Shown here: piece after piece, positions 50,001-57,640 of the stretch | How the letters are laid out: every line of letters starts with the position of its first letter | Position numbering within the stretch: position 1 is the stretch's first letter | NCBI GenBank assembly: GCA_963457665.1 | Contig: OY735237.1 | Span: 3,677,322-3,741,321 of the forward strand | Direction: 5' to 3' | Source of the DNA: Thysanoteuthis rhombus | Lineage: Eukaryota; Mollusca; Cephalopoda; Oegopsida; Thysanoteuthidae | DNA: 64,000 nt | Position numbers and translations under genes: made by a program | Notes under the pieces: model-generated | What the model was told of the DNA's origin: nothing | The model's input: only the letters and a program-made list of their open reading frames with translations | The model's database searches: none

Positions 50001-53000
50001 GATGATGATCTAGTTGAATTTTCAGAAAAAATTTTTTGGGGAGGGAAAAAAAAAAATAATAAAAAAGTGGGACAAGGAAGAAAAAGAAAAAGAAATTAAT
50101 AGATATATATTGACTTGTCTCTCCAAACAAAAAACATCAAGTACATTTTATCAAGCGGAAGGGGATCTCCTCTTTACCCCAACTGATAATTTACCTTAGC
50201 AGAAAGCAAACAAAACAAAGATATACTAACATTTTTACAATCCAACAACCATAAAGAATGCAATATGAAAATCTTAGAATTTTATTGGTGTTCCTAATTA
50301 CAGACTCTCAATGGAGCCAAAGGTTGCTGAGTTGGAGACCAGGATATTGATGTAAAAAGTTTATCTTTATCTTTAGGTTTCTTATATATCAACTCAGAAA
50401 TTCTACCAATAGTTGACACAATAGATAAAAATCATTTTCAACGTTTACAAAAATTTTTTTCTGCTAGGTTACCAATCAGTGAATGCTGAAATTTTCAACT
50501 TTCATTTCAAAGGTGATTAAATTTAATGCATTTGTCCCAAATTGACCAAATATTTTATACTGATTAGTTTCAATGAATATTTCATTTTTTTGTCGTCAGC
50601 TATTCAACAATTCAAGAACATTTTCCCAGTATCTGGAGGGAATGAAATGGGAGAATCATTCCTAAAGAATAGCCTCATTGACCACACCCAACTCAATAAT
50701 ATCAATGAAAGTGGATGATATTTTGGATTAAGCCACATCTAAAAATAATGAAAATTATGATTTAAAAAAAAAAAAAAAAAAAAAAAACACTTTTCAATCT
50801 ATATTTCATACTTTTTGAGATGATTAAAATTGTAATAAACATGATACAAAAGTCAGGAATTTTCAAAATGAAAAGGCATTTTTTCTGGAAATTACACAAC
50901 TCATACATCAATCCTGCTCCTAGTAAATAATGTTGCTGTTCAAAAAAAAAAAAATTAAACAGCTGTAAACTTTGTTAATAGCCATAAAAATAGACAATTT
51001 TCACTGTTAAAAGGTCAAAACGGTTGAGGCAAGCTGAATTTTTCAATATAATTGAAGTAGGACAAATTACCTGCTGGTCTGTCCCATTCAGGTCGAGGTG
51101 GTGCTAGTCTGGGATCTGGAGGTGGTGGACCACGTTGGGGAGGTGGAACTGGTCGAGGTGGCTAAAAAAGAGTAAATAAGTGAGAGCCCCAATCACTAAT
51201 AAATGAAAACTATTTTTGAAAGAGAACCTTTTTTCACTTTCCTGTCTAAAGTGTATCTTCAAAGAAAAACTCATTTTATAATAAGTTTTACAATGGCATT
51301 TTAAATCTATACCTATAATTGGACTTAATAACTCCTAATGATATTTAGAATTTGTTTTTTTTCTAAAACAACTACCAAAGATTTATTGAGCAAATTTTAC
51401 TGCAATGATTGATAACACTCAATTCCCAAGTCTCTTCATTTTCATAAAATTAATGGATAGATTTGTTAGATATTAAGACGTATTAAAAATATTTCAAAAC
51501 AGTAATTGCAAACATTATATTATGCCACCCTATAACCAGAGATTTAATTTCATCATAACGAAATGATGCCACAATACAAATTTAGTGTAATTAATTCAAA
51601 ACAAAGATGAAATGGAGAATTCAAACCACTTTTTTAACTATATGTAATTATCATTGTGAGGAAATAGTGTCACAAAATTTAGAAAAACCTAATCAAAGCA
51701 AGGATGTTGTGAAGAAATTAATCTCTACCATTGAACACTGAAAAATGACCTTTTCGGATAGTTCAAATCTTAGTCCTTCAGAGCGCTCTAGTGCCGAAAA
51801 AGGGTAGGAAACTAAGAGCTAAAAACTTACTATTCCTGGAGGTGGGCCTCCTGGCTGTCGGGGAGGAGGAGGTGGACCAACCAATGGTACTCCCGGGGGT
51901 GGTGGACCTGGAGGTGGTGGCCCTCCGGGCCGTGGAGGGCCTGTTTTAAAAGAAGCTTTGGAAGCTCATTATATTTTCACAATGATTTTAAAAAGTAAAC
52001 ATTTATGTCTGACACATAACAGTTGATGGAATTCAATTTAAATGAATTAATCGATTTCTAAAACAGGGGAAACAATATTATTGGATTTTGAACAGGATGA
52101 AACAGAAAAGACTGAGTAAAGGGCTTTCTTTTGAAGAAAAAAAAACAAAAAAACAAAAAAAAAAAACAAGAAGGAATGCAGAGGTAGAGAGAAAGGCTTT
52201 TTGTTCAAAACAAGAGAAAATGAACGGGAAGAAATGCAATGCTGCACATATTTGATATTGATAATTCTTACTTTTTAACAACCCAAGACATAAACGATTA
52301 TTTTTCCAGAGAAAATGACTGATACAACCAGTCAAGCGGTACTTAGAATATCCTATAACCTTGAAAAATATATAAAAAAAAAACAAAAAAAACATACTTT
52401 TGTTGTTTTCTACAAAAAGGATTATTCAGTGAAGAATTGCATTTCCTGACAGGAAGATTTCAAGATGTCTTATCTAATAGATAAATGCAATCTGCATTTT
52501 TGTCCAATATTGAATCTTGTTAATAAGATTAAGTATCAAAATTGTGTAAGGATTCTTTCAAACATATGTGAAAACCATTTTTACCTCATTTTAAAAGAAT
52601 ACTGAACTCGTGAATTTCAACTCATTAATTAAAAATTGTATCATGACCAGATACTTTCCTGAATCTTTGAAGGAAAATAAGATAGGAGATATCTCTTTAC
52701 CAAGTATAGGCCTTCAGAAATACTGCCACAAGTCATCATCATATATTGTAAGCATTTCTTCAGAAATACTTTTATGTAAATCAGTAATGTGAAATTGCTT
52801 TTGAAAGGAAGATTCTGAAATCCAAACCTGGAAACGGAGCACAATAGAATCTACACAAGTTGTTGTATTACGGGACATGAATTTTCCAAGTTTCAATTAG
52901 GAATAAAAGAATCAGAAATGATATTCTCAAAGATACCATTGTAAGGTGGAAGTGGTCCAGTCGGAGGTGGTCCTGTTGGGCCCTGTGTTCCTTGCTGAGG

Positions 53001-56000
53001 TGAAGACTGACTATTTCTGGAATTGCGAGAAACGTAACCTCTGTTAGACTCTCGGCGACTCCCGCTACCTCCACTTGCACCTCGTTCAGGAGGTTTGCTG
53101 CTGGGTTCCTTGTCTAAAGAAAAACAAACACATTTTATTAAAATAACTCATTTGAACCAATAAAAATTTATCAAGGTCAAGTTTTAAACAATTTGATTGC
53201 AATTCATTTTGAATCTATGTATAAATAAATCACTTATAAATTTGAAGAGCTGAGGTATATTAATTTCATAGTAAATAATTACCCAATATATTTGATCCAG
53301 TTGATAAAATTGATTGGATGTGTATCAAAAATCTAGTCTGCTCACTGAACCTCCTATGGAAGGTTATATTCACAAAATATACATATAGTGTAGACAACGG
53401 GTTAAAACTACTTACAATGAATAAAATAAGTTTCCTCTATTGCTATGATTTATTGATTGAACAGGAAATGTCAACAATTTGATTTCAACTAACATCAAAC
53501 AACATTCTTTAGAAATTCATATTGTCATTAGTCTGCATTAATGGGTCCATCATTTGGTTGTCACTTTCAAAAGAGAATCGTGTGCTGCTTGACAAAAGAT
53601 TTTTGACAAGTTTTCTTAAAAATTCAATTCTTGTTAAGGGTTTCAAATATATCTTAAACTGGAGCATGTTTATGCTCAAAAGTACACGAGAAATAAGGGA
53701 GGAAAAGCACAGGAATTCGGTGTATAATGAAACAAATTTCATGCAAGACTGTCCATTGGGAATGATTTGAAACTGCACCTACAATTGAGTTACTTGTTGA
53801 AAAGAACCAAGCTCATCCATCTAATTAAGAATGTAACATCAAATTAGAAACAAATATTACATGTCTATTACAAAGTATTCATACATTTTATATTCTTCAT
53901 AAGGGATACACTGACAGACAGTATGAATGGGTATGCTGGAAAAGTTTGAGAACCCCTCTTCTAAACAATTAAAATAATAAGCTAAAAAGTCCTCACCTGT
54001 TGGGGGTGGTGGCTCTCCTTTTCGGGCCTGAGCTTCGAACTGATTCAGTGCCTGTCTGTTGCAGTGTGTTACAATGGGGGTCTGACCATGGATTTCCTTT
54101 TTGGGTAATTTGTCAAATATGGTTCGAGATGATGTCTCAGAACCAACGGCAACAACAGCAAAACTGAGAGAAAAGAAAGAGAAAAGAATCAAGATCTACA
54201 CAAGTACCGTATAGGCTTTGCATCTAAACTGACTTTTCAAGCATTAAAACTAATCATCTCCCCTTAGCATTCCATTTAGACAGCTTTGACAGCCTTGGGG
54301 AAATGGTACTGCTTTATCAGGTGAATATAAATCTAAACCTCAAAATTTTAGAAGCTAACTTGTACGTCATTATTAAACAACTGATTTCAGTTTGATGACT
54401 CAGCCATATAAAGCATGATTGTCTTGAAACAATGTTGCCATTTCTCCACAAATCTTTACCGATTTTGGCATAGTATTCCAGATGCACCCTAGAATAATGC
54501 AGGACCCCCCCCAAAAAAACAGGATCCAGCCCCCCTCTGTGTCGATAGCTGAAGTAATTTCCTTATTTTAAATAAAATAATTCCGGAAGTGATTGAGGGA
54601 GGTAATTCTATTCCTTAACCTGGACATTTTCAGATGTTTCTCTCCTAGATTTCATTGTTTTTGATTGTGTCTAGATGTCAAAAATTGCTACTTAGATTAT
54701 TTGTTTCAGAATTACATTTTTAATTTAAAAGGATTTTTTTTCAAGACAACTTTTCAAGTAATCCTGACAATAAACGTAGCTGTATACCTGAAAATAATCT
54801 TGGCATTTTCTCTTAGTGACCTTCCAGTTTTGGTCGACATCACTGACTGGTTTTGAGTGTCAACCTTTTGTTTTTATGGTCATCTATATTTTATAGTGAC
54901 CTTTCAGAAGTGGTAGAGGTAACTGACTAAATTTCAGATATCAATAAATGGAAAAACTGTTTTAACATAATTCAATGTTTGACTTATGGCTGACCTAGTG
55001 ACACAAGGACCAATTTACCCCATGTCAGGGTAAGATGACCCCCCCCTCATTTTCAATAAGTAGAAAACAAATCACAAGAATATTTTTGCATCTTCTCATG
55101 CCCACCCATGACAGAACAAATCCAGAAAATAAGTGACACTCAGTTGTGATGTTAATAGCATCAAGATCTCTGTACTAGTCTAGCTGTTAGGAAGGTTCAG
55201 TTACAATTTTGTGAGCCAGAAATTCTGTTTGTTTACACACTTTCTACTATCGATAGGGAATTTAAAAAAAAAAAAATCAGTCACATAATCTCAGAAGAAG
55301 GTATCTCTGTGAAATGTCTACTATATTTGATTTTCAATTGAATTTTTTCCCGTCTGTCTGCTTACACAATATCATCAAAAGTAATCAATGAATTTCAATG
55401 AAATTTTGAGGAAAGACAGACAATAGAGTGAGAAAGAGCTGATTGAGGGTGAGGGTGAGATGGATGTGACTGAACACGATGTTTAAAAATAAAAATATTC
55501 AAAGATATTAATCTACCACAGATAACAAAAATCTGGTCATTTTTCAGGTAATATGCTAGTCATGATATCAAAATTTTGAATAATTTTTATGAATGTAGCC
55601 CTCGTACCTGATATTAGTCTTTAGATTTATCTCATATTAGAAATGAATGGACTAAATTTGATCTTTTTATCATAGAAACCAAGTCGGAAACTCGTTATCC
55701 TGCTTACCTGCCTTTTTACTTTCTTTGATGATCCTTCTAACCACCACTTGTAATATTTTTTGAAACTGAAAATCCCTAAGTCAAATTATTTGATAATTCC
55801 TCCACTGTGATTTAAGGGCTCACCCATTAAGCAGCTACCAGGTTCAATTCCTCAAGTTAAAGAAGCAATGCTACAACAGACATGCATATTTCAAGTGTTG
55901 AGCATGACTTGTTATAGTTTCAGCCTTGAACCAACTGTTTCCATGCAAGCAATGACAGAGGTTCATTACAAAAAGGGCCTTTCATTTACCCCAGTCAATG

Positions 56001-57640
56001 AAGTTGGAGAGGCATATGTATTTGGTTGTGCATATTAATCTATATGTCAATACAATATCTCTGAAAGCACTGAATGGATTTCAATTAAATTTTGAGCAAG
56101 GAAGAGGTGGTTTAACTTTTTTTCAAAAATTTTTCTTCAGTATTCCAAAACGTTTCATTTCTATAGACACTGTTCACTCCCTAGTTGATCATAAGCATCC
56201 ACACCCTTCTCAGGTTAGTATTCAAGGTCAGTTACTATTTTTGTTAATTACATTCAAAACTCTGAAACCCTATCTACAATCCACACAAAAATCAACAACC
56301 CTCTCCCACAACAGTAACCTACTCTGTACGTAGCTATATATGAACTAATTTTCATTCAGCTTTTAGTGACAATGGCACTGACCGAGGTGTACACTCTCTG
56401 AACTAGCTAGTTTTGTGAATATTGTTAAAACAAAACAAACAAAAAAGGTTACAATTACAATTAATAGAAAAATGGCTACAATTTTAATCAATACGGAGTA
56501 GGATTAAGGGAATGAAACTACTTCTAAGAAAATGTCTTCATAAAAGTACCATTAATACATTATAGAAAGAAGTTTTCCATAACAATATGGTAGTATTTAA
56601 AGATTGACTAACTACTAACCCTTTGGATTGTCCATTGGCTCTGTTCTCATAGAACTTGATCTCCAATAAATCTGGGACTCCAACAGAAGCAATGATATCT
56701 GTCAAATCCTGATCAGTTGTCCACTATAACAAATTAAAAAAACAGAACAATAGCAATAAATAACTGACAGAGACAGATGTAATTCTATCATTATAGTGTA
56801 CCATACCATTAAAAAAGAGAATCTTTTAGCATGATCGGATATCAGCTTAATATTGTACAGAATGTCAACATATTCTTTTAGATCGAGATTTCTTAAGTTA
56901 TTTGATTCATTCTGTAGTCTTAAATTTTCATAAAATATCTGACATGCTCAGTTTTTAAAATTGAAGCTATTTTCTTTAAAATGATTCACACATCATAAAA
57001 TAAATTTTGAATGGATAAATGGTAAGAGTATATCGTATCTCAGTACATGAAGTGTAAATTGAAATGATTACATCTTATGGCTTGACAGGTGCTGAACTGT
57101 ATTTTCATACATTATCTATACCCTACCCCATCCCTAAATACATTCTCCCATCATTGGGTTCAGGTTGGAAAAAATATTTTGAAAATGGATGGTAAAATGA
57201 AACAAGTAATTTGTCTCAATTTGAAATAAAACTGCAAATTTCTACCAGAAAATAAGATTTCTTAATTTACTTCAATGATTCATTTTTAATTTTCTTTTTT
57301 TTTCAAACAAACCAGAAAGTTTTTTAGATTTTATTTCTCACATATAGGAGACAGGGTTTGAAAAGTTCAGAAAAACAATGATGATTTCAAAATTGACTTT
57401 TTGCTAAAATTGTTTTCAAACAATAATTCTGGCTCTCCCAAACATAGCTATAATTTTTCCTCTATTCTTTGATGTAAACTTTAAAAAGTTATTCAACATT
57501 CAATTGCCAATTCAAGAGAAAAAGGAAAAACTTACCCAGGTGAGATTGCCAACATAGAGACTAACTCTTTTGCCCGTGTAGTTAGCAGGCATGATGGGAG
57601 CAGTGGAACCAGACTTGGAATCATGACGCATTTCTCCATG
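29970..57640 (-). CDS. CPSF6: CPSF6 (cleavage factor Im 68-kDa subunit), 16 coding exons, 5' partial
   Basis: Spliced minus-strand gene. Joined exons: 57640-57536, 56723-56620, 54163-53997, 53113-52937, 51940-51831, 51161-51071, 50009-49956, 48313-48275, 41802-41728, 35672-35655, 34705-34575, 33479-33414, 33052-32964, 32064-31949, 31731-31584, 30171-29970. The sum is 1692 nt, 563 codons plus TGA, with GT/AG borders and agreeing phases. Order of domains (partial numbering): RRM about 24-100 with RNP2 LYVGNL (28-33) and RNP1 SKGFAVVAV (68-76); Ser/Arg/Gly stretch 127-170; Pro-rich 172-405; conserved block 409-496; RS-like tail 497-563. Known family role: with the NUDT21 dimer it binds UGUA upstream of poly(A) sites and steers poly(A) site choice in the nucleus; the RS-like tail binds transportin-3. 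Human forms are 551 or 588 residues, so roughly 50-80 N-terminal residues are missing. CPSF7 is the paralogue; the long Pro-rich middle fits CPSF6 better, but the gene may be ancestral to both. Confidence 0.95.
30172..31583 (-). other. CPSF6 last intron, 1412 bp
   Basis: Less AT-biased than other introns, with a poly-G run at 30875..30884. Open frames at 30715..31032 and 31052..31282 match nothing known. An old unrecognised repeat is possible. Confidence 0.8.
31584..31731 (-). CDS. CPSF6: CPSF6 exon: conserved C-terminal helix block
   Basis: 148 nt, phase 1 in and phase 2 out; acceptor tttttcag, donor AA|gtacgt. Encodes [20 protein letters not shown], then [20 protein letters not shown] and KSYGS, near-identical to human CPSF6 ([20 protein letters not shown] and so on). 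Separated from the previous exon by the gene's smallest intron, 217 bp. Confidence 0.97.
31949..32064 (-). CDS. CPSF6: CPSF6 exon: SEAEFEEI-type block
   Basis: 116 nt (or 113), phase 2 in and phase 1 out; donor G|gtagg. Encodes [20 protein letters not shown] and then [20 protein letters not shown]. It aligns with human [31 protein letters not shown]. The acceptor is the tandem ctagTAG, giving either AG|T AGA or AG|A with the same frame downstream. Confidence 0.95.
32061..32066 (-). promoter_or_regulatory. Tandem NAGNAG-type splice acceptor
   Basis: On the minus strand the intron ends ...cctagTAGACATGAA. Both AGs are usable and three bases apart, so splicing can add or drop one codon (PES-RHES versus PE-RHES) without a frame change. 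Confidence 0.6.
32065..32963 (-). other. CPSF6 intron, 899 bp, carrying a hAT-type MITE
   Basis: The MITE at 32350..32680 fills over a third of the intron. The rest is AT-rich with nothing recognised. Confidence 0.85.
32350..32680. mobile_element. Non-autonomous hAT-type MITE, 331 bp
   Basis: Left end CAGTGATTCCCCAAGTGGGC; right end (reverse complement) CAATGATTCCCAAACTTTTT. Both also share an inner GCCC(C)TTTTG-like block. Flanks are atctaatc (32342..32349) and atcgaatc (32681..32688), an 8-bp target duplication with one change, the length typical of hAT elements. No transposase coding; moved in trans if ever active. Confidence 0.75.
32964..33052 (-). CDS. CPSF6: CPSF6 exon: DPYGRPP segment
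   Basis: 89 nt, phase 0 in and phase 2 out; acceptor tttttcag, donor AG|gttggt. Encodes [20 protein letters not shown] and then [16 protein letters not shown] is identical to the human CPSF6 stretch TDPYGRPPPYD. The last codon (AG) is completed differently depending on which of two acceptors is used in the next exon. Confidence 0.93.
33053..33413 (-). other. CPSF6 intron, 361 bp
   Basis: Short intron after the extra 22-codon exon; gtatgt donor and tttttcag acceptor. Nothing else seen. Confidence 0.8.
33414..33479 (-). CDS. CPSF6: CPSF6 extra exon of 22 codons
   Basis: 66 nt, phase 0 to phase 0; acceptor ttttgtag, donor CAT|gtatgt. Encodes a non-Pro-rich, hydrophobic/acidic segment starting [15 protein letters not shown] and ending HTNH. 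It fits in frame between the PTGPM and PPHSQPG exons, and leaving it out also keeps frame. I know of no equivalent in human CPSF6. It could be a cassette exon or a constitutive invertebrate segment. Confidence 0.75.
33480..34574 (-). other. CPSF6 intron, 1095 bp
   Basis: AT-rich with a short (TA)n near 34160. The stretch 34180..34350 is more GC-balanced and may be an old repeat, but I cannot name it. Confidence 0.8.
34575..34705 (-). CDS. CPSF6: CPSF6 exon: Pro-rich region 4 with HVNPAFF motif
   Basis: 131 nt, phase 1 in and phase 0 out; acceptor gtcatgtag, donor ATG|gtaaga. Contains [17 protein letters not shown], which matches the [14 protein letters not shown] hallmark of human CPSF6 (LHLNPAFFPPP in CPSF7). 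This is the firmest homology anchor within the Pro-rich middle. Confidence 0.95.
34706..35654 (-). other. CPSF6 intron, 949 bp
   Basis: AT-rich, with a (AAT)n run near 34797..34816 and ordinary splice borders. Nothing else recognised. Confidence 0.85.
35655..35672 (-). CDS. CPSF6: CPSF6 microexon (18 nt)
   Basis: 18 nt, phase 1 to phase 1, coding for VIPRT with split Gly codons on both sides. Acceptor gctttcag, donor G|gtaagt (consensus). Flanked by 6055-bp and 949-bp introns. Inclusion or skipping keeps the frame (6 residues). The call rests on excellent splice sites and phase agreement, since 18 nt are too few for homology. Confidence 0.7.
38480..38535 (+). repeat. tRNA-like remnant with B box
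   Basis: GCTAAGCGTTGTAGTTTACC then GGTGGTCGTGAGTTCAATCC: a good match to the tRNA variable/T-arm (GGTCGTGGGTTCGAATCC). The 5' half is poor. SINE head is the likely source. Confidence 0.45.
39411..39460. repeat. (TA)n microsatellite
   Basis: 50 bp of TA followed by acatacatacatata and, 20 bp on, a poly-G run. Confidence 0.95.
40535..40650 (+). repeat. tRNA-derived SINE remnant
   Basis: GGTTAACAAGCTTACTACCA then ATTTCAATCCTCACTGGGAG looks like a tRNA head with B box, followed by a tail (gacttgtatcagactaagcc). The order head, 'cactg', 'gacttgt' recalls the general layout of a SINE class I associate with cephalopods, but divergence is too high for a family call. Confidence 0.4.
41728..41802 (-). 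CDS. CPSF6: CPSF6 exon: Pro-rich region 3
   Basis: 75 nt, phase 1 to phase 1; acceptor ttttag, donor G|gtaaatg. Encodes [19 protein letters not shown] and ends in RPPPPPG. It lies alone between the two largest introns (6.5 and 6.1 kb), yet keeps the frame and has the GC-rich CCA/CCT codon use of its neighbours. Confidence 0.9.
42270..42530 (-). repeat. tRNA-Val-like SINE
   Basis: On the minus strand TGTATAGTGTAATGGTTAGC (A box) is followed by ATGTCTGCTTCACATACAAG and AGGTC, the arrangement of tRNA-Val with a CAC anticodon (known form GTAGTGTAGTGGTTATCACG then CTCACACG and AAAGGTC). The B box is decayed. The body runs about 180 bp to a hairpin at 42278..42343. It has no acceptor stem, so it is not a working tRNA. 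Confidence 0.55.
42278..42343. repeat. 13-bp inverted repeat (hairpin) in SINE tail
   Basis: AAGTCCTGATTTC at 42278..42290 and GAAATCAGGACTT at 42331..42343, perfect complement with a 40-nt loop that includes catgcatg. Confidence 0.85.
42831..43905 (-). pseudogene. Decayed full-length mariner transposase/element
   Basis: Minus-strand reading across frames gives mariner landmarks in order: [15 protein letters not shown] (N-terminal helix-turn-helix) near 43700, ENHLHQL near 43520, [17 protein letters not shown] and [14 protein letters not shown] near 43250, FYQNTARPP (family HDNARPH; the catalytic Asp reads Asn) near 43160, LGWEVF near 43110, and [19 protein letters not shown] near 43000. Several stops and frameshifts interrupt it. 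Possible ends: TTGGGTCGGCCAA (minus strand, about 43890) and GACCCAACTTTTTGGCC (about 42840). About 1.07 kb, close to normal mariner length (1.2-1.3 kb). Non-functional; sits in a CPSF6 intron on the same strand. Confidence 0.85.
45295..45347 (+). repeat. 16-bp tandem repeat, 3.3 copies
   Basis: atgagaagagaaagag three times without change, then atgag. Purine-only on this strand (pyrimidine on the CPSF6 sense strand). The lack of mismatches suggests recent expansion. Confidence 0.9.
45947..46009. repeat. (TA)n microsatellite
   Basis: About 63 bp of uninterrupted TA, the longest in the window. Confidence 0.95.
46040..46180 (+). repeat. tRNA-like segment between two (TA)n tracts
   Basis: ACCGGACTCCTCATCTTGAG followed by GGAGGTTTCAATCCCGCC is tRNA-like: an anticodon-arm-like stretch and a B-box-like GTTTCAATCCC. 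The tail runs into gacgaaacagctgtctgtgg and then (TA)n, a layout typical of a SINE with a microsatellite tail. Confidence 0.45.
46181..46252. repeat. (TA)n microsatellite with a TTGATA interruption
   Basis: (TA)n up to 46232, then tgatatatatatatatatatca, a self-complementary end. Begins just after gacgaaacagctgtctgtgg. Confidence 0.93.
46530..46568. repeat. (TA)n microsatellite
   Basis: About 39 bp of uninterrupted TA, preceded by gtgtgtgt. Confidence 0.95.
47008..47147. repeat. Foldback element with microsatellite loop
   Basis: Left arm 47008..47034 (TTGATAATTAATACTTGTCT then GGTGGCA) is the reverse complement of the right arm 47121..47147 at 24 of 27 positions. The loop is (TA)n from 47035 to 47087, then (CA)n, then (TGCA)n. 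This looks like a MITE-type foldback whose centre has become a microsatellite. I do not know the family. Confidence 0.65.
48275..48313 (-). CDS. CPSF6: CPSF6 small exon (39 nt)
   Basis: 39 nt, phase 1 to phase 1, 13 codons worth, so skipping it keeps the frame. Acceptor ttttag, donor GGGA|gtaag. Encodes [13 protein letters not shown]. Bounded by a 1.6-kb and a 6.5-kb intron. A T-rich tract stands upstream of the acceptor and T-rich sequence follows the donor on the sense strand. Confidence 0.85.
48314..49955 (-). other. CPSF6 intron, 1642 bp
   Basis: Holds (CA)n at 49189..49204, an A-run at 49380..49401 and a tRNA-like stretch near 49673..49765. No gene. Confidence 0.85.
49673..49765 (+). 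repeat. tRNA-like remnant (possible SINE head)
   Basis: TTGTAGTGCAATGGAAAGCA resembles a tRNA D-arm/A box and, about 55 bp on, TTTGTGAATTTCAACTTGGC resembles a T-arm/B box. Stem pairing is poor, so this is a decayed SINE head rather than a working tRNA. Confidence 0.35.
49956..50009 (-). CDS. CPSF6: CPSF6 exon: FPG segment
   Basis: 54 nt, phase 1 to phase 1; acceptor caactag, donor G|gtaatg. Encodes [24 protein letters not shown] matches the VLFPG of human CPSF6, where it is followed by QPFGQPP; here it is followed by SG and the next exon (ANSSALGQP), with no FG pair. The WNP and HHRPHP residues are not in the human segment. Confidence 0.88.
50010..51070 (-). other. CPSF6 intron, 1061 bp
   Basis: AT-rich, with a long A-run near 50763..50787. 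Nothing else recognised. Confidence 0.85.
51071..51161 (-). CDS. CPSF6: CPSF6 exon: Pro-rich region 2
   Basis: 91 nt, phase 0 in and phase 1 out; acceptor ttttttag, donor G|gtaat. Encodes [19 protein letters not shown] and ends RPEWDRPAG. The [10 protein letters not shown] segment resembles the PPNRGDRPPPP stretch of human CPSF6 just before its FPG motif. Confidence 0.9.
51162..51830 (-). other. CPSF6 intron, 669 bp
   Basis: AT-rich; nothing recognised apart from splice borders (gtaag, ttttttag in the sense direction of the neighbouring exon). Confidence 0.85.
51831..51940 (-). CDS. CPSF6: CPSF6 exon: Pro-rich region 1
   Basis: 110 nt, phase 1 in and phase 0 out; acceptor aaaacag, donor ATA|gtaag. 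Encodes [18 protein letters not shown] and continues as Pro/Gly with one Arg-Gln. Typical low-complexity CPSF6 middle. GC content is clearly higher than the flanking introns. Confidence 0.92.
51941..52936 (-). other. CPSF6 intron, 996 bp
   Basis: AT-rich, with A-tracts at 52136..52170 and 52373..52392 (T-tracts on the sense strand). No repeat family recognised. Confidence 0.85.
52937..53113 (-). CDS. CPSF6: CPSF6 exon: Ser/Arg/Gly linker
   Basis: 177 nt, phase 1 to phase 1; acceptor tctttag, donor G|gtatct (not a strong donor). Encodes [12 protein letters not shown], then a Ser/Arg/Asn-rich run ([19 protein letters not shown]), then a Gln/Pro/Gly stretch. It occupies the place of the Gly-Arg-rich segment of human CPSF6, but the Arg residues sit among Ser and Asn rather than in RGRG repeats. 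Confidence 0.9.
53114..53996 (-). other. CPSF6 intron, 883 bp
   Basis: AT-rich. Near 53940..53958 reads aaaagtttgagaacccctct, which looks like the inner-to-outer end of a hAT-type terminal repeat, but no partner was found. Open frames on both strands around 53520..53770 overlap each other and are chance. Confidence 0.8.
53997..54163 (-). CDS. CPSF6: CPSF6 exon: RNP1 and RRM end
   Basis: 167 nt, phase 2 in and phase 1 out; acceptor ctctcag, donor G|gtgagg. Completes RNP1 ([10 protein letters not shown]), then [14 protein letters not shown] and [11 protein letters not shown], which align with human LPKRELHGQNPVVT and the SQFEMQSRK helix. The QFEAQARK wording is as in CPSF7, so the gene keeps traits of both vertebrate paralogues. 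Ends in Pro, the start of the low-complexity middle. Confidence 0.94.
54814..54950 (+). repeat. Degenerate tandem duplication, 80-bp period
   Basis: tagtgaccttccagttttgg (54814) recurs as tagtgacctttcagaagtgg (54894), each followed by actgact and a cat/tca-rich stretch. Two units only; the second is cut short. Confidence 0.45.
55365..55416 (+). repeat. Interspersed repeat copy 1
   Basis: Reads cacaatatcatcaaaagtaa then a core in which aatttcaatgaaattttgag is prominent. It is matched about 690 bp away by a second divergent copy and preceded by ctgtctgct. This wording resembles a repeat class common in invertebrate genomes, but I cannot name the family. Confidence 0.5.
55800..55860 (+). repeat. 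tRNA-like B-box remnant
   Basis: gcagctaccaggttcaattcctcaa: AGGTTCAATTCCTC fits the B-box consensus. The upstream half is not convincing as a tRNA head. Confidence 0.3.
56051..56104 (+). repeat. Interspersed repeat copy 2
   Basis: Same order as copy 1 with substitutions: acaatatctctgaaagcact, then ggatttcaattaaattttga. Same strand as copy 1; flanks beyond the core are not obviously shared, as expected for old copies. Confidence 0.5.
56620..56723 (-). CDS. CPSF6: CPSF6 exon: RRM middle
   Basis: 104 nt, phase 0 in and phase 2 out. Begins [10 protein letters not shown], so the junction recreates the NLTW|WTTD sequence seen in human CPSF6, and ends [12 protein letters not shown] with the Gly codon split. 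Acceptor ttatag, donor GG|gttagt. [10 protein letters not shown] is the conserved lead-in to RNP1. Confidence 0.95.
56724..57535 (-). other. CPSF6 intron, 812 bp
   Basis: AT-rich, with gtaag donor and ttatag acceptor. Nothing else recognised. Confidence 0.9.
57536..57640 (-). CDS. CPSF6: CPSF6 exon: start of RRM, RNP2
   Basis: 35 codons, phase 0 at both ends. Acceptor is a pyrimidine tract then ttccag; donor is TGG|gtaag. Starts [12 protein letters not shown] and ends [15 protein letters not shown], which matches the YTGKRIALYIGNLTW of human CPSF6 at the first beta strand of the RRM. The part before YTGKR does not resemble the human linker. The in-frame ATG at residue 4 is not taken as the start, because the family has an acidic Asp/Tyr-rich N-terminus upstream and the acceptor is good. 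Confidence 0.95.

Larger units (their letters stand above)
54164..56619 (-). other. CPSF6 intron, 2456 bp, repeat-rich
   Basis: Holds two related interspersed repeats (55365..55416, 56051..56104), an 80-bp tandem duplication (54814..54950), a tRNA-like B box near 55830 and short poly-C runs. The open frame at 55998..56333 runs through one repeat and has no recognisable product. Confidence 0.85.
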
